DNA of 64,000 bases from Prorocentrum cordatum (lineage: Eukaryota > Sar > Dinophyceae > Prorocentrales > Prorocentraceae): the NCBI GenBank assembly GCA_963575745.1, contig CAUYUJ010021156.1:25001-89000 (forward strand). The letters run 5' to 3'. The notes below the pieces were generated by a model. The model worked only from the letters and a program-made list of their open reading frames with translations. It was not told the DNA's origin and searched no databases. Position 1 is the first letter of the stretch. Each line of letters starts with the position of its first letter. The position numbers were made by a program, and so were the translations under genes. Shown here one piece after another: positions 52,365-61,699 of this stretch.

Positions 52365-54170
52365 AGGAGCCCACGAACGCGGTGACCGTTGCGCACTTCG
52401 CAGCCCCCCAGTGACCCGCGAGGTCTCGGCTGGGTCTGTTTACCACTCCACTCCGCTGAGCCCCCCAGGAGCCCGCGAAAGTGGCGAAAGTTGCACTCTT
52501 GGCAGCCCCCCCAATGACTCGCGAGATCTCGGCTGGGTCTGCTTACCACTCCACACCGCTGAGCCTCCCAAGAGCCTACAAAAATGGCGAAAGTTGCACA
52601 TTTCGCAGCCACCCAATGGCCCGCGAAGTCTCGGCTGGGTAAGTTTACCACTCCACTCCGCTGGGCCTACCAAACGCCCACAAAAATCTTCGCAGCACTC
52701 CAGTGACCCGCGAGGTCTCGGCTGGGCATGTTTACCACTCCAATCCGCTGAGCATCCTGGGAGCCCACGAAAGTGGCGACAATTGCACACTTGGCAGTCC
52801 CCTGGTGACCAACGCGGTCTCGGCTGGGTCTTTTTTACCACTCCACACCGACACGACGATGGCGACACTTGCGCACTTCGCAGCACCGCAATGACCGCGA
52901 GGTCTCGACTGGGTCTGCTTATCACTCCACTCTGATGAGCCCTAAGAGCGCACGAAAGTAACGACAAATGCACACTTCGCAGCCGCCCAATGACCCGCGA
53001 GGTCTCGGCTGGGTTTGTTTACCAATCCACTCCTGTGGGCCTTCAAAGAGCCTATGAAAGTGGCGACAATCGCACACTTCGCAGGCCCCCCAATGACCCG
53101 CGACGTCTCGGCTCCGCTGAACACCCCAGTGCACACCAATGACCAACGAGGTCTAGGCGGGTTCTGCTTACCACTCCACTCCGCGGAGCCTCCCGGGAGC
53201 CCACGAAAATGGCGACACACTTCACAGCCCCCCAATGACCCGCGAGATCTCGGCTGGGTCTGTTTACCACTCCACTCCGCTGAGCCTCCCAGGAGCCCAC
53301 GACAATGGCACCCATTGCACACGTCGCAGCCCCCCAGTGACCCGCGAGGTCTCGACTGGGTCTGTTTACCACTCCACTCCGCTGAGACTACTAGGAGCCC
53401 ACGAAGGTGGCGACAATCGTACACGTCGCAGCCCCTCAGTGACCCGCGAAGTTTCGACTGGGTCTGTTTATCACTCCACTCCGATGAGCCTCCCAGGAAC
53501 CCACGAAAATGGCAGCAATTGCACACTTTGCCGCCCCCCAAGGACCCGCGAGATCTCGGCTGGGTCTGTTTACCACTCCACTCCGCTGAGCCTCCCAGGA
53601 GCCCACGAAGTGACGACACTTACACAACTCGCAGCCCCCCAATGACCCGCGAAATCTCGGCTGGGTCTGCTTACCACCCCACTCCGCTGAGCCTCCCAAG
53701 AGGCCTTCCATGTCGACAAATGCACACTTCGCAGCCCCCAGTGACCAAGGAGGTCTCGGCTTGGTCTGTTTACCACCCCACTCCGCCGAGCCTCCCAGGA
53801 GCCCACGGAAATGGCGCTGAATGCACACGTCGCAATACCCACGAGATCTCGGCTGGGTTTGTTAACAGTCCACTCCGCTAAACCTCCCAGGGGCCCACGA
53901 CAGTGGCGACAATTGCACACTTCGCAGCACCCCAGAGAACCGAGCCCACGAAAGTGGCGACCCTAGCGCACTTCGCAGCACCCCAGTGACCCGCGAGGTC
54001 TAGGCTGGGTCTGCTTACCGCTCAACTCCGCTGAGCCACCCAAGAACCCACGAACATGGCGACAATCGCACACGTCGCAGCCCCCCAATGACCCGCGAGG
54101 TCTCGGCTAGGTCTGCTGACCACTCCACTCCGCTGAGCCTCCCAGGAGCCCACGAAGGTGGCGACGAGAG
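52365..54170 (+). repeat. 102-bp satellite, about 18 units
   Basis: Units contain GACCCGCGAGGTCTCGGCTG, TTTACCACTCCACTCCGCTG and GAGCCTCCCAGGAGCCCACG. Starts at 52413, 52516 and 52618 give spacings of 103 and 102. Several units are shortened. A 34-codon period keeps long frames open on both strands (for example 53015-53881 plus, 52942-53619 minus) without any known domain. Confidence 0.9.
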
Positions 54171-55300
54171 ATGCAGAGTCACAACGGGGCTGCACCGCAA
54201 GCAGGACACAGGAGAGAAGGGTGGAGGAAGAGAAGGAAGAAGAGACAGGAGGCAAGGAGAAGGAGAAATGAGGCAGGAGGGATAGGAGGAAGACGGAGAA
54301 GTGGAGACCGCAGTGCTCTACTCAAAACGAGAACCCACCACGGAGGGCTAGGGGAAAACAACGATGCCATCTCAAGTACGCACTACAGTGTCATCGTGCG
54401 CTTGACTTCTCATGACGTCTCTTGAGCATTGCTGGAATCCCACACTGTAGTTACTGCTCTTGTTCTGGCTCCTGTGCGTGCAACACGGTTACCAGCGTGC
54501 GGCTGACTCAACACTTTTCTGATCAGCACAGCAAGCGACGGTGGGGAATCCAGTTCAGCACGGGCAAAATACAAAAAAGCGCATGCGCATAAGAAGGAGG
54601 ACAGTCTGTTGCGATCGATGTATAAGTGAGGATCGAACCCCTGAAATAATGATAGCCCACTGAACGCCTCAACAACTTGTAGAAAAGAATCTGCCGAAAG
54701 ACCCTGGCTTCTCCAAATATTCAGACTTGATCAGGGGGGCACTGTGTTGCAAAATGTCTCGGATGGGCGAAGGAAAGGGACGGGGACGGGGGCGCGGAGT
54801 CGGGGCATGGAAGGACGGCAGAAGAGAAGGGGAAAGAACCACGGGAGAAAGCCGTGGAGCCCTTGGGGCACCTTGGGAGCCTTTCGGGAGGGCCGTTGGC
54901 CAGAGGCCCGGCCCGGCAACTCAGAAGCGTCGTTTGTTTTCACCTCAACCACGCCACCAAGAGCTCGCTACTAGGAGTCGGCTGCCCCAAAACGCTTGAC
55001 ACCAAGATGTCGTGGTACAGTGTCGTTTACCCGAACGTGTCCAGAAAATTCGCAGGCCCAATGAGGAGGAGGAGGCAACTCAGAAGCGTCGTGAGGAGGA
55101 CGACCTCCTCCTCGAGGATCGAGGTCTCCTGGGCGCCTCTGGAGTGGACTTTTGACTCCTGGAGCGTCCTCGTGGCCGCGGCCCGATCCGCCCCCAGTGG
55201 TCGGGCCACGACTCCACCAGGGCAGCACTTGTCGGCTTCACGCAAGAGAGAGAGACCCTTGGCGCATGCTGCTCCCATAGTGCTCAAGGACCACATCCCA
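54170..55300. other. no gene recognised
   Basis: A purine-rich patch (54200-54300) and ordinary sequence. The DACP-like partial inverted element near 55230 resembles the family 4 terminus (ACGCAAGAGAGAGACCC). Nothing else. Confidence 0.5.
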
Positions 55301-55305
55301 GAAAT

Positions 55306-55413
55306 AATTTCGAGCACCCAAACAAATATCGAAGCAGTGTCGACCGGTATCGCCTCCCAGGGCCCGGCGCGCGGAAAGCCTCAGTGTTCGGTAGCTTCTT
55401 GGTGCTCGAATAT
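55306..55413. mobile_element. MITE family 6, copy 2
   Basis: AATTTCGAGCAC to GGTGCTCGAATAT, 108 bp; similar to 21969-22076, with similarity continuing outside both ends. Confidence 0.6.
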
Positions 55414-55598
55414 CTTTCTGGTGATCAAAGGCTAAAGTGGGCTTGAAACATCAAAACCCTTGGCCAGATTCACCTCCATTGCGCGACTTTCGAGGGCCGT
55501 GGGGAGGCCAAAAACCCGAGCGCGCAAGCCGCTGCTATCGCATCGCATTCAGCCGTCTGGGGGACCCCAATAGGGAACCCTCAACAAAAACATACCCA

Positions 55599-55690
55599 TC
55601 GGACGGAAGAAGTAGGTAGAAACATGAAGCAGGAAAGCGTTGAAAATAGATTGGGTGTCCGCCCGCCCCCTAAAGAGAACGGAACAGGTG
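55599..55690. mobile_element. MITE family 5, partial copy
   Basis: CGGACGGAAGAAGTAGGTAG and the following 70 bp match 22266-22358; the right inverted end is not recognisable. Confidence 0.55.
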
Positions 55691-55827
55691 AAGCCCCTCT
55701 CCACAACGTGGATGAACATGGCTGCCCAGTCCGCGAGACTGGCCTCGTGTTACGAACGTTCGCGAAATACGTACCCTCGAAACCAGCGTGGATTCGTGAA
55801 CGTGGTTACTTCCTTCTTTCGGCTCCA

Positions 55828-55993
55828 CGCAAGAGTGACCCTAGGCAAAAGTGACCCTTGGTGCGCGGCCAAGGGTGGGCCCCTTGGGGACACCACAAGG
55901 CGCGCAAGCCGCTGCTACCGCTTCGCGTTCAGCGATCGGGGGGCCCCATGGGGCCCGCATCGAGGGTCACTCCAACGAAGGGCCACTCTTACG
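55828..55993. mobile_element. MITE family 4, copy 2
   Basis: 166 bp, CGCAAGAGTGACCCTAGG to GGCCACTCTTACG, the same length and inverted ends as 21666-21831. Confidence 0.75.
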
Positions 55994-56237
55994 TCTATAG
56001 TCGACTCTTTCGCTCCTGACCACGGGTCACGCACCACAATCACTTTGGCGAAGGGCCACTTCACTGACCAACAAAGGACCCCTAAGCCTTCGGGAGGGGA
56101 CCTAAGTTGGGAGGGCCAGGAGCACTAGGGACAGGTGGTCTTTTCTGCAGGTGCATCGAAACAAACCGCCCAGAATGGTTATCCCTACGAAGACGGGCAC
56201 CTCAGCGAGGCGACCTCTTCATTGTGTTCTTACACGT

Positions 56238-56397
56238 CGGTCGGAAGAAGTAGGTAAAAACACGAAGTAGGGAGGCGGATAAAGTGGATTGGGCCCAGGC
56301 CATCCCAGAGAATCACAGAACACGGCAGAAGCATGCCGATTCTGGAAGTAGGAAGGCGCTTGAAGGGAATCCTCCAAATACCTACTTCCAACGACCG
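56238..56397. mobile_element. MITE family 5, copy
   Basis: 160 bp bounded by CGGTCGGAAGAAGTAGGTA and TACCTACTTCCAACGACCG, better-preserved inverted ends than the other copies. Confidence 0.75.
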
Positions 56398-56404
56398 GGG
56401 TGGA

Positions 56405-56587
56405 AGTCGGGGGCGGCCAAGAAGGGGGCGTCCAAGAGGGGGGGGGTGCAAATCATGGCCGGCGGCATGTGCGCGGCCCAGGGGGGGGGGGGGGGCCAGG
56501 GATGTAATGAAATAAGAAGAGGCGCCATGACATCTGATGAAATATCATGGCCCACGCCATGATATCCACCCCCCCCTAGTCATTACC
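56405..56587 (+). repeat. dispersed repeat R2, copy 2
   Basis: Matches 36525-36706, including AAATCATGGCCGGCGGCATG and the ATGATATC hairpin; begins a few bases after a family 5 MITE. Confidence 0.75.
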
Positions 56588-56759
56588 CCCCTCTTTGCCG
56601 CCCCGGACCTGTGTTGGCGGAGCGCACAAGCCTGACGTCGCTCGGACGTTCGTCCTCTCCAGGGCGTGTTGCGATGTCGTGCGCTATCTCTGGTGTCCGG
56701 AGATGATTCCTGGTGCTCCTCCATCTTGGTTCCTCTAAGATCTGTCCGGGGCAATATTT

Positions 56760-57310
56760 TACCGCTTGTAGCTCGGAGTGTTGAACATCCCTTGTTTCGC
56801 TTGCTAATCAGGTCCCAACAAGACAACTAAACACGCCAACAACAACTATCCTTTTGTTTTGCGTTTCCAGCTGCGTTGTTTCAGCGTTTTCAGATCAATT
56901 GGTTGCATTGCTTACCACAGTCCCGTGACCTCCAGTGCTGGCAGGGCCCGATGGCCGATTGTCCCTCACGGGGCCGTCGGGCCTTCAGGCCTGTTTCTGG
57001 CCGGTGTTAGAACGGTGTTAGAGCGATTCTTTGTGTAAAAAACTCCAAAAACAAACAACTTAAAGAAACGTCGTAAGCCCTGAGAGGGAGTACCGCGGCA
57101 GATACGAAACACGCCAAACAAATGCAAAGCAAAACACGCTAAACAAGTTATGATCCACGGCGACGTGCTTAACACCCATAGAAACACAGTGCAACACAAG
57201 CTAACACACCATCGCGTTCTTTAGCGTGTTTAGCTTGTCAGGAGCTCTAACTGCAAAACTGTGTTCTTGTTATGAAGAAGCGCACAGGGCGCTTGTTTGT
57301 TGAAAAAATT
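56760..57310. other. AT-richer island with repeated AACACGCYAA motif
   Basis: Visibly less GC-rich than the rest of the window. AACACGCCAACAAC (about 56829), AACACGCCAAACAA (about 57109) and AACACGCTAAACAAG (57132) are direct repeats; TTTAGCGTGTTTAGC (57220) is inverted. No coding frame recognised. Confidence 0.6.
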
Positions 57311-57534
57311 AAAGACCCCCCAATCCTCCATGGTCCTCGCCGAGGAGAGTATGCACACAGGAGGTGCGCGGATGGAGGGGGGAAGGCTGCTTTGAAGCAG
57401 CCTGCTTCTGAGAAGCCCTCCCCCCTCCCCCAGACCCCCTCCGCGCGTGGCTGGAACTTGGGACCGACCAAGGGTTAAGAACCAGTCCTCGGGGTGAGGT
57501 CGAGAGGTCCAGGGGCCAGCCGCTCGACGACCCT

Positions 57535-57541
57535 CCTCGTC

Positions 57542-57577
<36 letters not shown>

Positions 57578-57610
57578 CTCCTCCTCCTCCTCCTCCTCCT
57601 CCCCCTCCCC
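57535..57610 (+). repeat. TCGTCC/TCC microsatellite
   Basis: CTCGTC hexamers passing into TCC triplets and CCCTCC. 57310-57535 upstream holds a fragment resembling family 7 (CTTCTGAGAAGCCCTCCCCC) and no gene. Confidence 0.85.
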
Positions 57611-57964
57611 TCATCCTAAGACGCAGTCAGGACGAGGACAAATTCGGGTGAGGATGAATCCAGCATCACTGAGATCCCGCGGCTCTGGAGGATGTCTCGG
57701 GCGCGCGCCCTTCTCAGAGCGCTCTGAGAGCGATCTGGATCGCTCTGGAACGGATTTGTCCTCGTCCTACCCCCGTCCGACCCTCCTCATTCAGATCTCC
57801 GAACTTGGACCACCTGTTACCATCGGACAACCCTCGTGGACTTCTGGACGACCCAGGCGCTTGTTCGGAGCCCGGAGGTGCCATCGGGGCCACCTGTGTG
57901 CGTGGCGGGAGGGGGACCCCGGCGGGAGGCGAGAGATCCAATCGAGCATGACATATCCAATGAA

Positions 57965-58440
57965 GCTCCTCCTCCCCCTCCTTCTTCTCCTCCTCCTCCT
58001 CCTCCTCCTCCTCCTTTTCCTCCTCCTCCTCCTCCTCCTCCTCCTCCGACTCCTCCTCCTCCTCCATCTCTTCCTCCTCCTCCTCCTCCTCCTCCTGGTC
58101 CACCCCTACCCTCTGTGTGGCTAGCGCCGCGCACGTGTAGTTTGAACGCTTGTTGCAGTTCCAGTAATGTGGACGGTTGAAGTCCCAGGACTGGTCTTCT
58201 GGCACAATTGCGGACTGTCAGGAAGCATCGGTCAAGTTGATGCGCGACGTTGAAGTCCTCCGAGTCCTCCTCATTCTCCTCCTCCTCCTCCTCCTCCTCC
58301 TCCTCGACTCCTCCTCCTCCTCCATCTCTTCCTCCTCCTCCTCCTCCTCCTCCTCCTCCTCCTCCTCCTTCTCTTTCTCCTTCTCCTCCTGCTACTTTTC
58401 CTGCTGGTCCTCGTCGTTCTCCTCCTCCACCCTCGAAGAA
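57965..58440 (+). repeat. two TCC microsatellites with a unique spacer
   Basis: TCC arrays at 57965-58105 and 58255-58440, the second with TTC interruptions; the 150 bp between are unique. Frames through them are not genes. Confidence 0.9.
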
Positions 58441-58484
58441 CCGGTGGGTGCAAAGCCTGCACCAGCCCGCCTCTCTGACTTGCC

Positions 58485-58765
58485 TGGTTGCCTCGTTGCC
58501 CGGCTGCTCGGGTTGCCCCGCTGCCTGGCATTCCTCGGGTTGCCCGGTTGCCCAGTTGCCTCGCTGCCCTGTTGCCTGGGTTGCCTGGCCAACAGGCCTT
58601 CCTCAATTTCGCCCGGTTGCCTGGGTTGCACGGGTTGCCAAGGAATGCCAACCCATGCCACGCCGTGCCAAGCCAAGCAACGCCAAGCAATGCCAAGCCA
58701 TGCCAAGCCATGCCACGCAATGCCAAACGATGCCAAACAATGTACAACCATGCCAACCAAGGCCT
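58485..58765 (+). repeat. 10-bp minisatellites: GGTTGCCTGG then ATGCCAAGCC
   Basis: 58485-58640 consists of degenerate GGTTGCCTGG-type units; 58640-58765 of ATGCCAAGCC/ACGCCAAGCA units. The two units share TGCC and may derive from one ancestral repeat. Confidence 0.75.
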
Positions 58766-58769
58766 CCGT

Positions 58770-59242
58770 TGCTAAATGACAGATTGAAGTCGCGCTGGGT
58801 TGGTGTCGCACTGGGGTCATGTTAGACTTCTTGTGGGGTCCCCTCGGAAGAGTCGAGGGTGGGTCTCAGACACACTACAGGACAGGTGTGGGGTAGAGAC
58901 CCAGGACGGAGAGCCCAGGAACAAAGATGCGCTTTTCCTCTTGGGACCCTTGCTGGTGCCTTCGGATCGAAATCTTGACGAATTGTTGCTCTCCTGGACG
59001 CCACCCTAGGGCGTCTTGAAAACTTGGGAGGCCGTCTTGGTACCATCTAGGGCCATCCTGCCGCCCTCGCATGTCATCTGAGCGCGGTTCTGGCTATCTT
59101 TGGACCCTCTTGGAGCGAGCTGTGCCGCTCTCCGCCCGGGGCCTTCCTTCTGGCCTGGCTGGGGCGCTCAAGGAGACGACGAATACACCTCCCCCATGTA
59201 GGGAAAGCCACGGGGGGGGGGAGGAGGAGGAAGAGGAGGAGG
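58770..59242. other. no gene seen
   Basis: Contains a few CTTGG/CCAAG units (58990-59110) and a short GGA tract at 59216-59243. No recognisable frame. Confidence 0.55.
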
Positions 59243-59626
59243 ATGCTCCCTTTTTTCAGCTCAGGCGGGCCAGGTGGCGAGGCTTCGAGACGCTGCAGGC
59301 GCAAGAGGCTGCCGCCCGGGGATCTCCGACCCGCGGGCGGCCACGGACATCAACTGAAATTTCGGACTCATGCAAAGATAAAGGGAAAGCGGGGGGGGGA
59401 GGGAGGGAGCTTGAGCGAAAACGTCAACGGAAGATCGCAGACGGGCGGCCCGCAACGCTTCTCAAGGAGCAACCCTGTTCGGAGAACGACTTATGCTCCC
59501 TTTTTTCAGCTCAGGCGGGCCAGGTGGCGAGGCTTCGAGACGCTGCAGGCGCAAGAGGCTGCCGCCCGGGGATCTCCGACCCGCGGGCGGCCACGGACAT
59601 CAACTGAAATTTCGGACTCATGCAAA
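59243..59626 (-). repeat. 134-bp direct repeats around a 116-bp segment at the DIRS-B 3' end
   Basis: 59243-59376 and 59493-59626 appear identical over 134 bp (ATGCTCCCTTTTTTCAGCTC... GGACTCATGCAAA), separated by 59377-59492. In PAT/Ngaro-type elements split direct repeats give the order B1-A2-B2 at the 3' end, which fits here. The matching A1 at the 5' end is absent, but the 5' end is truncated. A simple tandem duplication is the alternative. Confidence 0.6.
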
Positions 59627-59690
59627 ATGCTGCAAATTGCACAGCTGAACTGGCAACGCCGAGAATGCATTTACTGAAAAGCCGGAATAT

Positions 59691-60490
59691 TCACGGGCCC
59701 TCAAGCGCTCGAGCAGCGCGGCCAATCAAAGCGGAGAACTGCCCAGCCCGGGACCTGGCCTTTTCATCTGCGTACGCTCTGGCGAGGATATTGCAGAGCT
59801 TACGAGGATATGCTTCCGCCAACTTTGTGCGGAACCTGCCTGAAGCGTCCTTTCCGGACAGCTCCTGATGCTTCTGCCCTGTGATGACACAGACGGGCCC
59901 TACACATCTGAATTTGGCCAAGGGCGCCAGGTCGAGGAGAAACGCCACGATCTTGGTGCTCTTCCTCCAGGGCGCCCGAACCGGCAGCACTCGATCACCT
60001 GGGACGTGACCTGCGGGCGACGGAGCAGGGCAAGCATTGGCGGCAGCTGCCGCGCGTAGCTCAGCGCGGGGTTCTCCAGGGTCCACGGGACGAAACACTG
60101 GCAGCACAGCACGCAGAACGATATCGTGAGCCGCGCGTACAGGTTGCCCCACTTTCTTTTCTGGAAGTCGACGCCCTCGATGGGGAGACTGGGCAGCCCC
60201 CAGACGTGCTCCTGCGACCTGAGGCGGGGTGGGCCGTTGGGGCGGCCCCGTGCCCGCGAGAAGGTCTCGCAGGGAAAACCAGCATGCAGGCCGCAGACGA
60301 GCCCCGCCCGAATCCAGCCCCGAATGAGGCGGGCGTTCCTGGGGTCGCGCAGGTCGTAGGCGGGGCCGTGCAAGATGTCCCAGCGCAGGGTGGGGACGTT
60401 CCCCCGCCCCACGGCGTCGGACAGGTGGCCCGAGCCCGCGAACAGCTCGAGGAACACGGCGATGGTCGGCGCCCTCAGCGGCCCGAAGAT
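59691..60490 (-). pseudogene. DIRS-B C5-methyltransferase-like domain, frameshift near 59980
   Basis: Begins in the RT-RH register at about 60490, in the -1 frame relative to YR: AVFLELFAGSGHLSDAVGRG (motif I), GLHAGFPCETFSRARGRPNG (motif IV; Cys codon near 60270), FVPWTLENPALSY (motif VI-like). At about 59978-59985 the homology passes to another frame: APWRKSTKIVAFLL, PVCVITGQKHQELSGKDASG, RTKLAEAYPRKLCNILARAY, ending 59691. Comparison with DIRS-A (FGRSWRKRTKLAFF) shows this tail belongs to the domain. One indel therefore inactivates the copy. Motifs favour a cytosine-5 enzyme. Confidence 0.6.
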
Positions 60491-61677
60491 GGCGCCTGCC
60501 TCCCCCGCGGCACGTCGGGGAGCACCTGAGCGGTCGCCGCGGCCGCCCGCTGCACGTCGGGCGGCAGGCGGCGCGAGAGGTCGGCCAGGCGCCCCCCCTG
60601 CCAGTAGCGCCGGAGGCTCAGGGTTGACCGCCACCGCTCGCAGCGCTGGAGCTTGACCAGCCGCCGGGCGCCGGTCGCGGAGGCGACGCTCGCCCCCGTG
60701 TGCCCGAAGCGGTAGGCGCCGAGCAGCCCGAGGGGCCCCAGGCGCCAGGCAGCGGCGGCCTCGTCCAGGGCCCGACGCAGGGCGCAGGGCGAGAGCTCCC
60801 GCCAGGGTCCCGCGCTGCGCGCCAGCACCAGCTGCACCAGGACGCCCGCGAGCGCCGCCTGCCGGTCGAGGTCGACGACGATCGCCTGGCAGAACTCCCA
60901 GCTCTGGGGCGGGGTCCGCATCCCGATCAGGTGGAGCAGCACCGATGTGGGGGTCCTCACGCGGGCTCCGCTGAGGGCTCCCGCCGCCACGGCGCGGCAC
61001 CGTAGCAGGAGTGGCTCCCCCGGGCGCAAGAGCAGCTCCATCATCCTGAGGCCCGCCAGCGAGTGGGGTCGCAGCCTCTGGCGGTACATCCCGCTCGCCA
61101 GCAGCGCTACCACGTCGTGGGGCAGGGGCAGGCGGCCTCCCGCCGGGGCAGCTCGGCACTGGCCCCGCGGGCATTGCCGGCAGATGGGCATCCGCCTGTC
61201 CCCCCGCCCGCTGAGGCGGGGCCTGGCCCACTGCACCGACGCCAGGAGCTCCTCGCCCGCGCTCAGCGAGCCGCCTCTCCTGAACATGATCTCCATCCAG
61301 CCCGCGGTGGAGATGTCCCTCTCCTTTCTGGTGATCGGGCGGCCCCCGCGGGAGTGGGAGAACCTGCGCAGGGCGGCCAGGTAGAGAGAGTACTGGGCCT
61401 GAGTCTTCGCCGATACCGAGGCCCTCCGAAGCACACCCGTCCGGGCCTCCATGGCCCGCCCAGCAGCCAGCTCGGCAGCGCGCCCAGCCCGCACCTGCGC
61501 CGCTGCCGCCCGCGGGCCCCCAGCTTCCAGGGGGGCCGAGGCCGGGGGGGAGGCCGACCCCGAGCTGGGCAGCGGCGGCAGGCGCCCCGCGAGGGTCGTC
61601 GACCCGTCGGACCTGCCGCGCGCCAGCCTCACGGCCCTCGCCGGCGGCGGCTGCGAGCTCGCGCCGCAGGCCGGCAA
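60475..61677 (-). CDS. DIRS-B tyrosine recombinase
   Basis: 400-codon frame offset from RT-RH. An N-terminal helical domain (TQAQYSLYLAALRRFSHSRG) is followed by the catalytic domain: GLRMMELLLRPGEPLLLRCR (first Arg), LLGAYRFGHTGASVASATGA (His and second Arg region) and LQRCERWRSTLSLRRYWQGG (Tyr codon at 60604-60606). The Tyr is retained, in contrast to DIRS-A. Box II reads RFGH instead of the usual RHSG, which may reduce activity or be a family variant. It would join the circular DNA intermediate to the genome. The stop at 60475 lies 15 bases inside the MT frame. Confidence 0.75.
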   Translation of the reverse strand: MPACGASSQPPPARAVRLARGRSDGSTTLAGRLPPLPSSGSASPPASAPLEAGGPRAAAAQVRAGRAAELAAGRAMEARTGVLRRASVSAKTQAQYSLYLAALRRFSHSRGGRPITRKERDISTAGWMEIMFRRGGSLSAGEELLASVQWARPRLSGRGDRRMPICRQCPRGQCRAAPAGGRLPLPHDVVALLASGMYRQRLRPHSLAGLRMMELLLRPGEPLLLRCRAVAAGALSGARVRTPTSVLLHLIGMRTPPQSWEFCQAIVVDLDRQAALAGVLVQLVLARSAGPWRELSPCALRRALDEAAAAWRLGPLGLLGAYRFGHTGASVASATGARRLVKLQRCERWRSTLSLRRYWQGGRLADLSRRLPPDVQRAAAATAQVLPDVPRGRQAPSSGR

Positions 61678-61699
61678 GCGGATCGCTCGGCGCCGGGCG

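Noticed and set aside
52365-54170. CRISPR array or repeat-protein gene
   Set aside because: No unique spacers; frames open on both strands because the period is 102 bp; no start, signal or known repeat fold.
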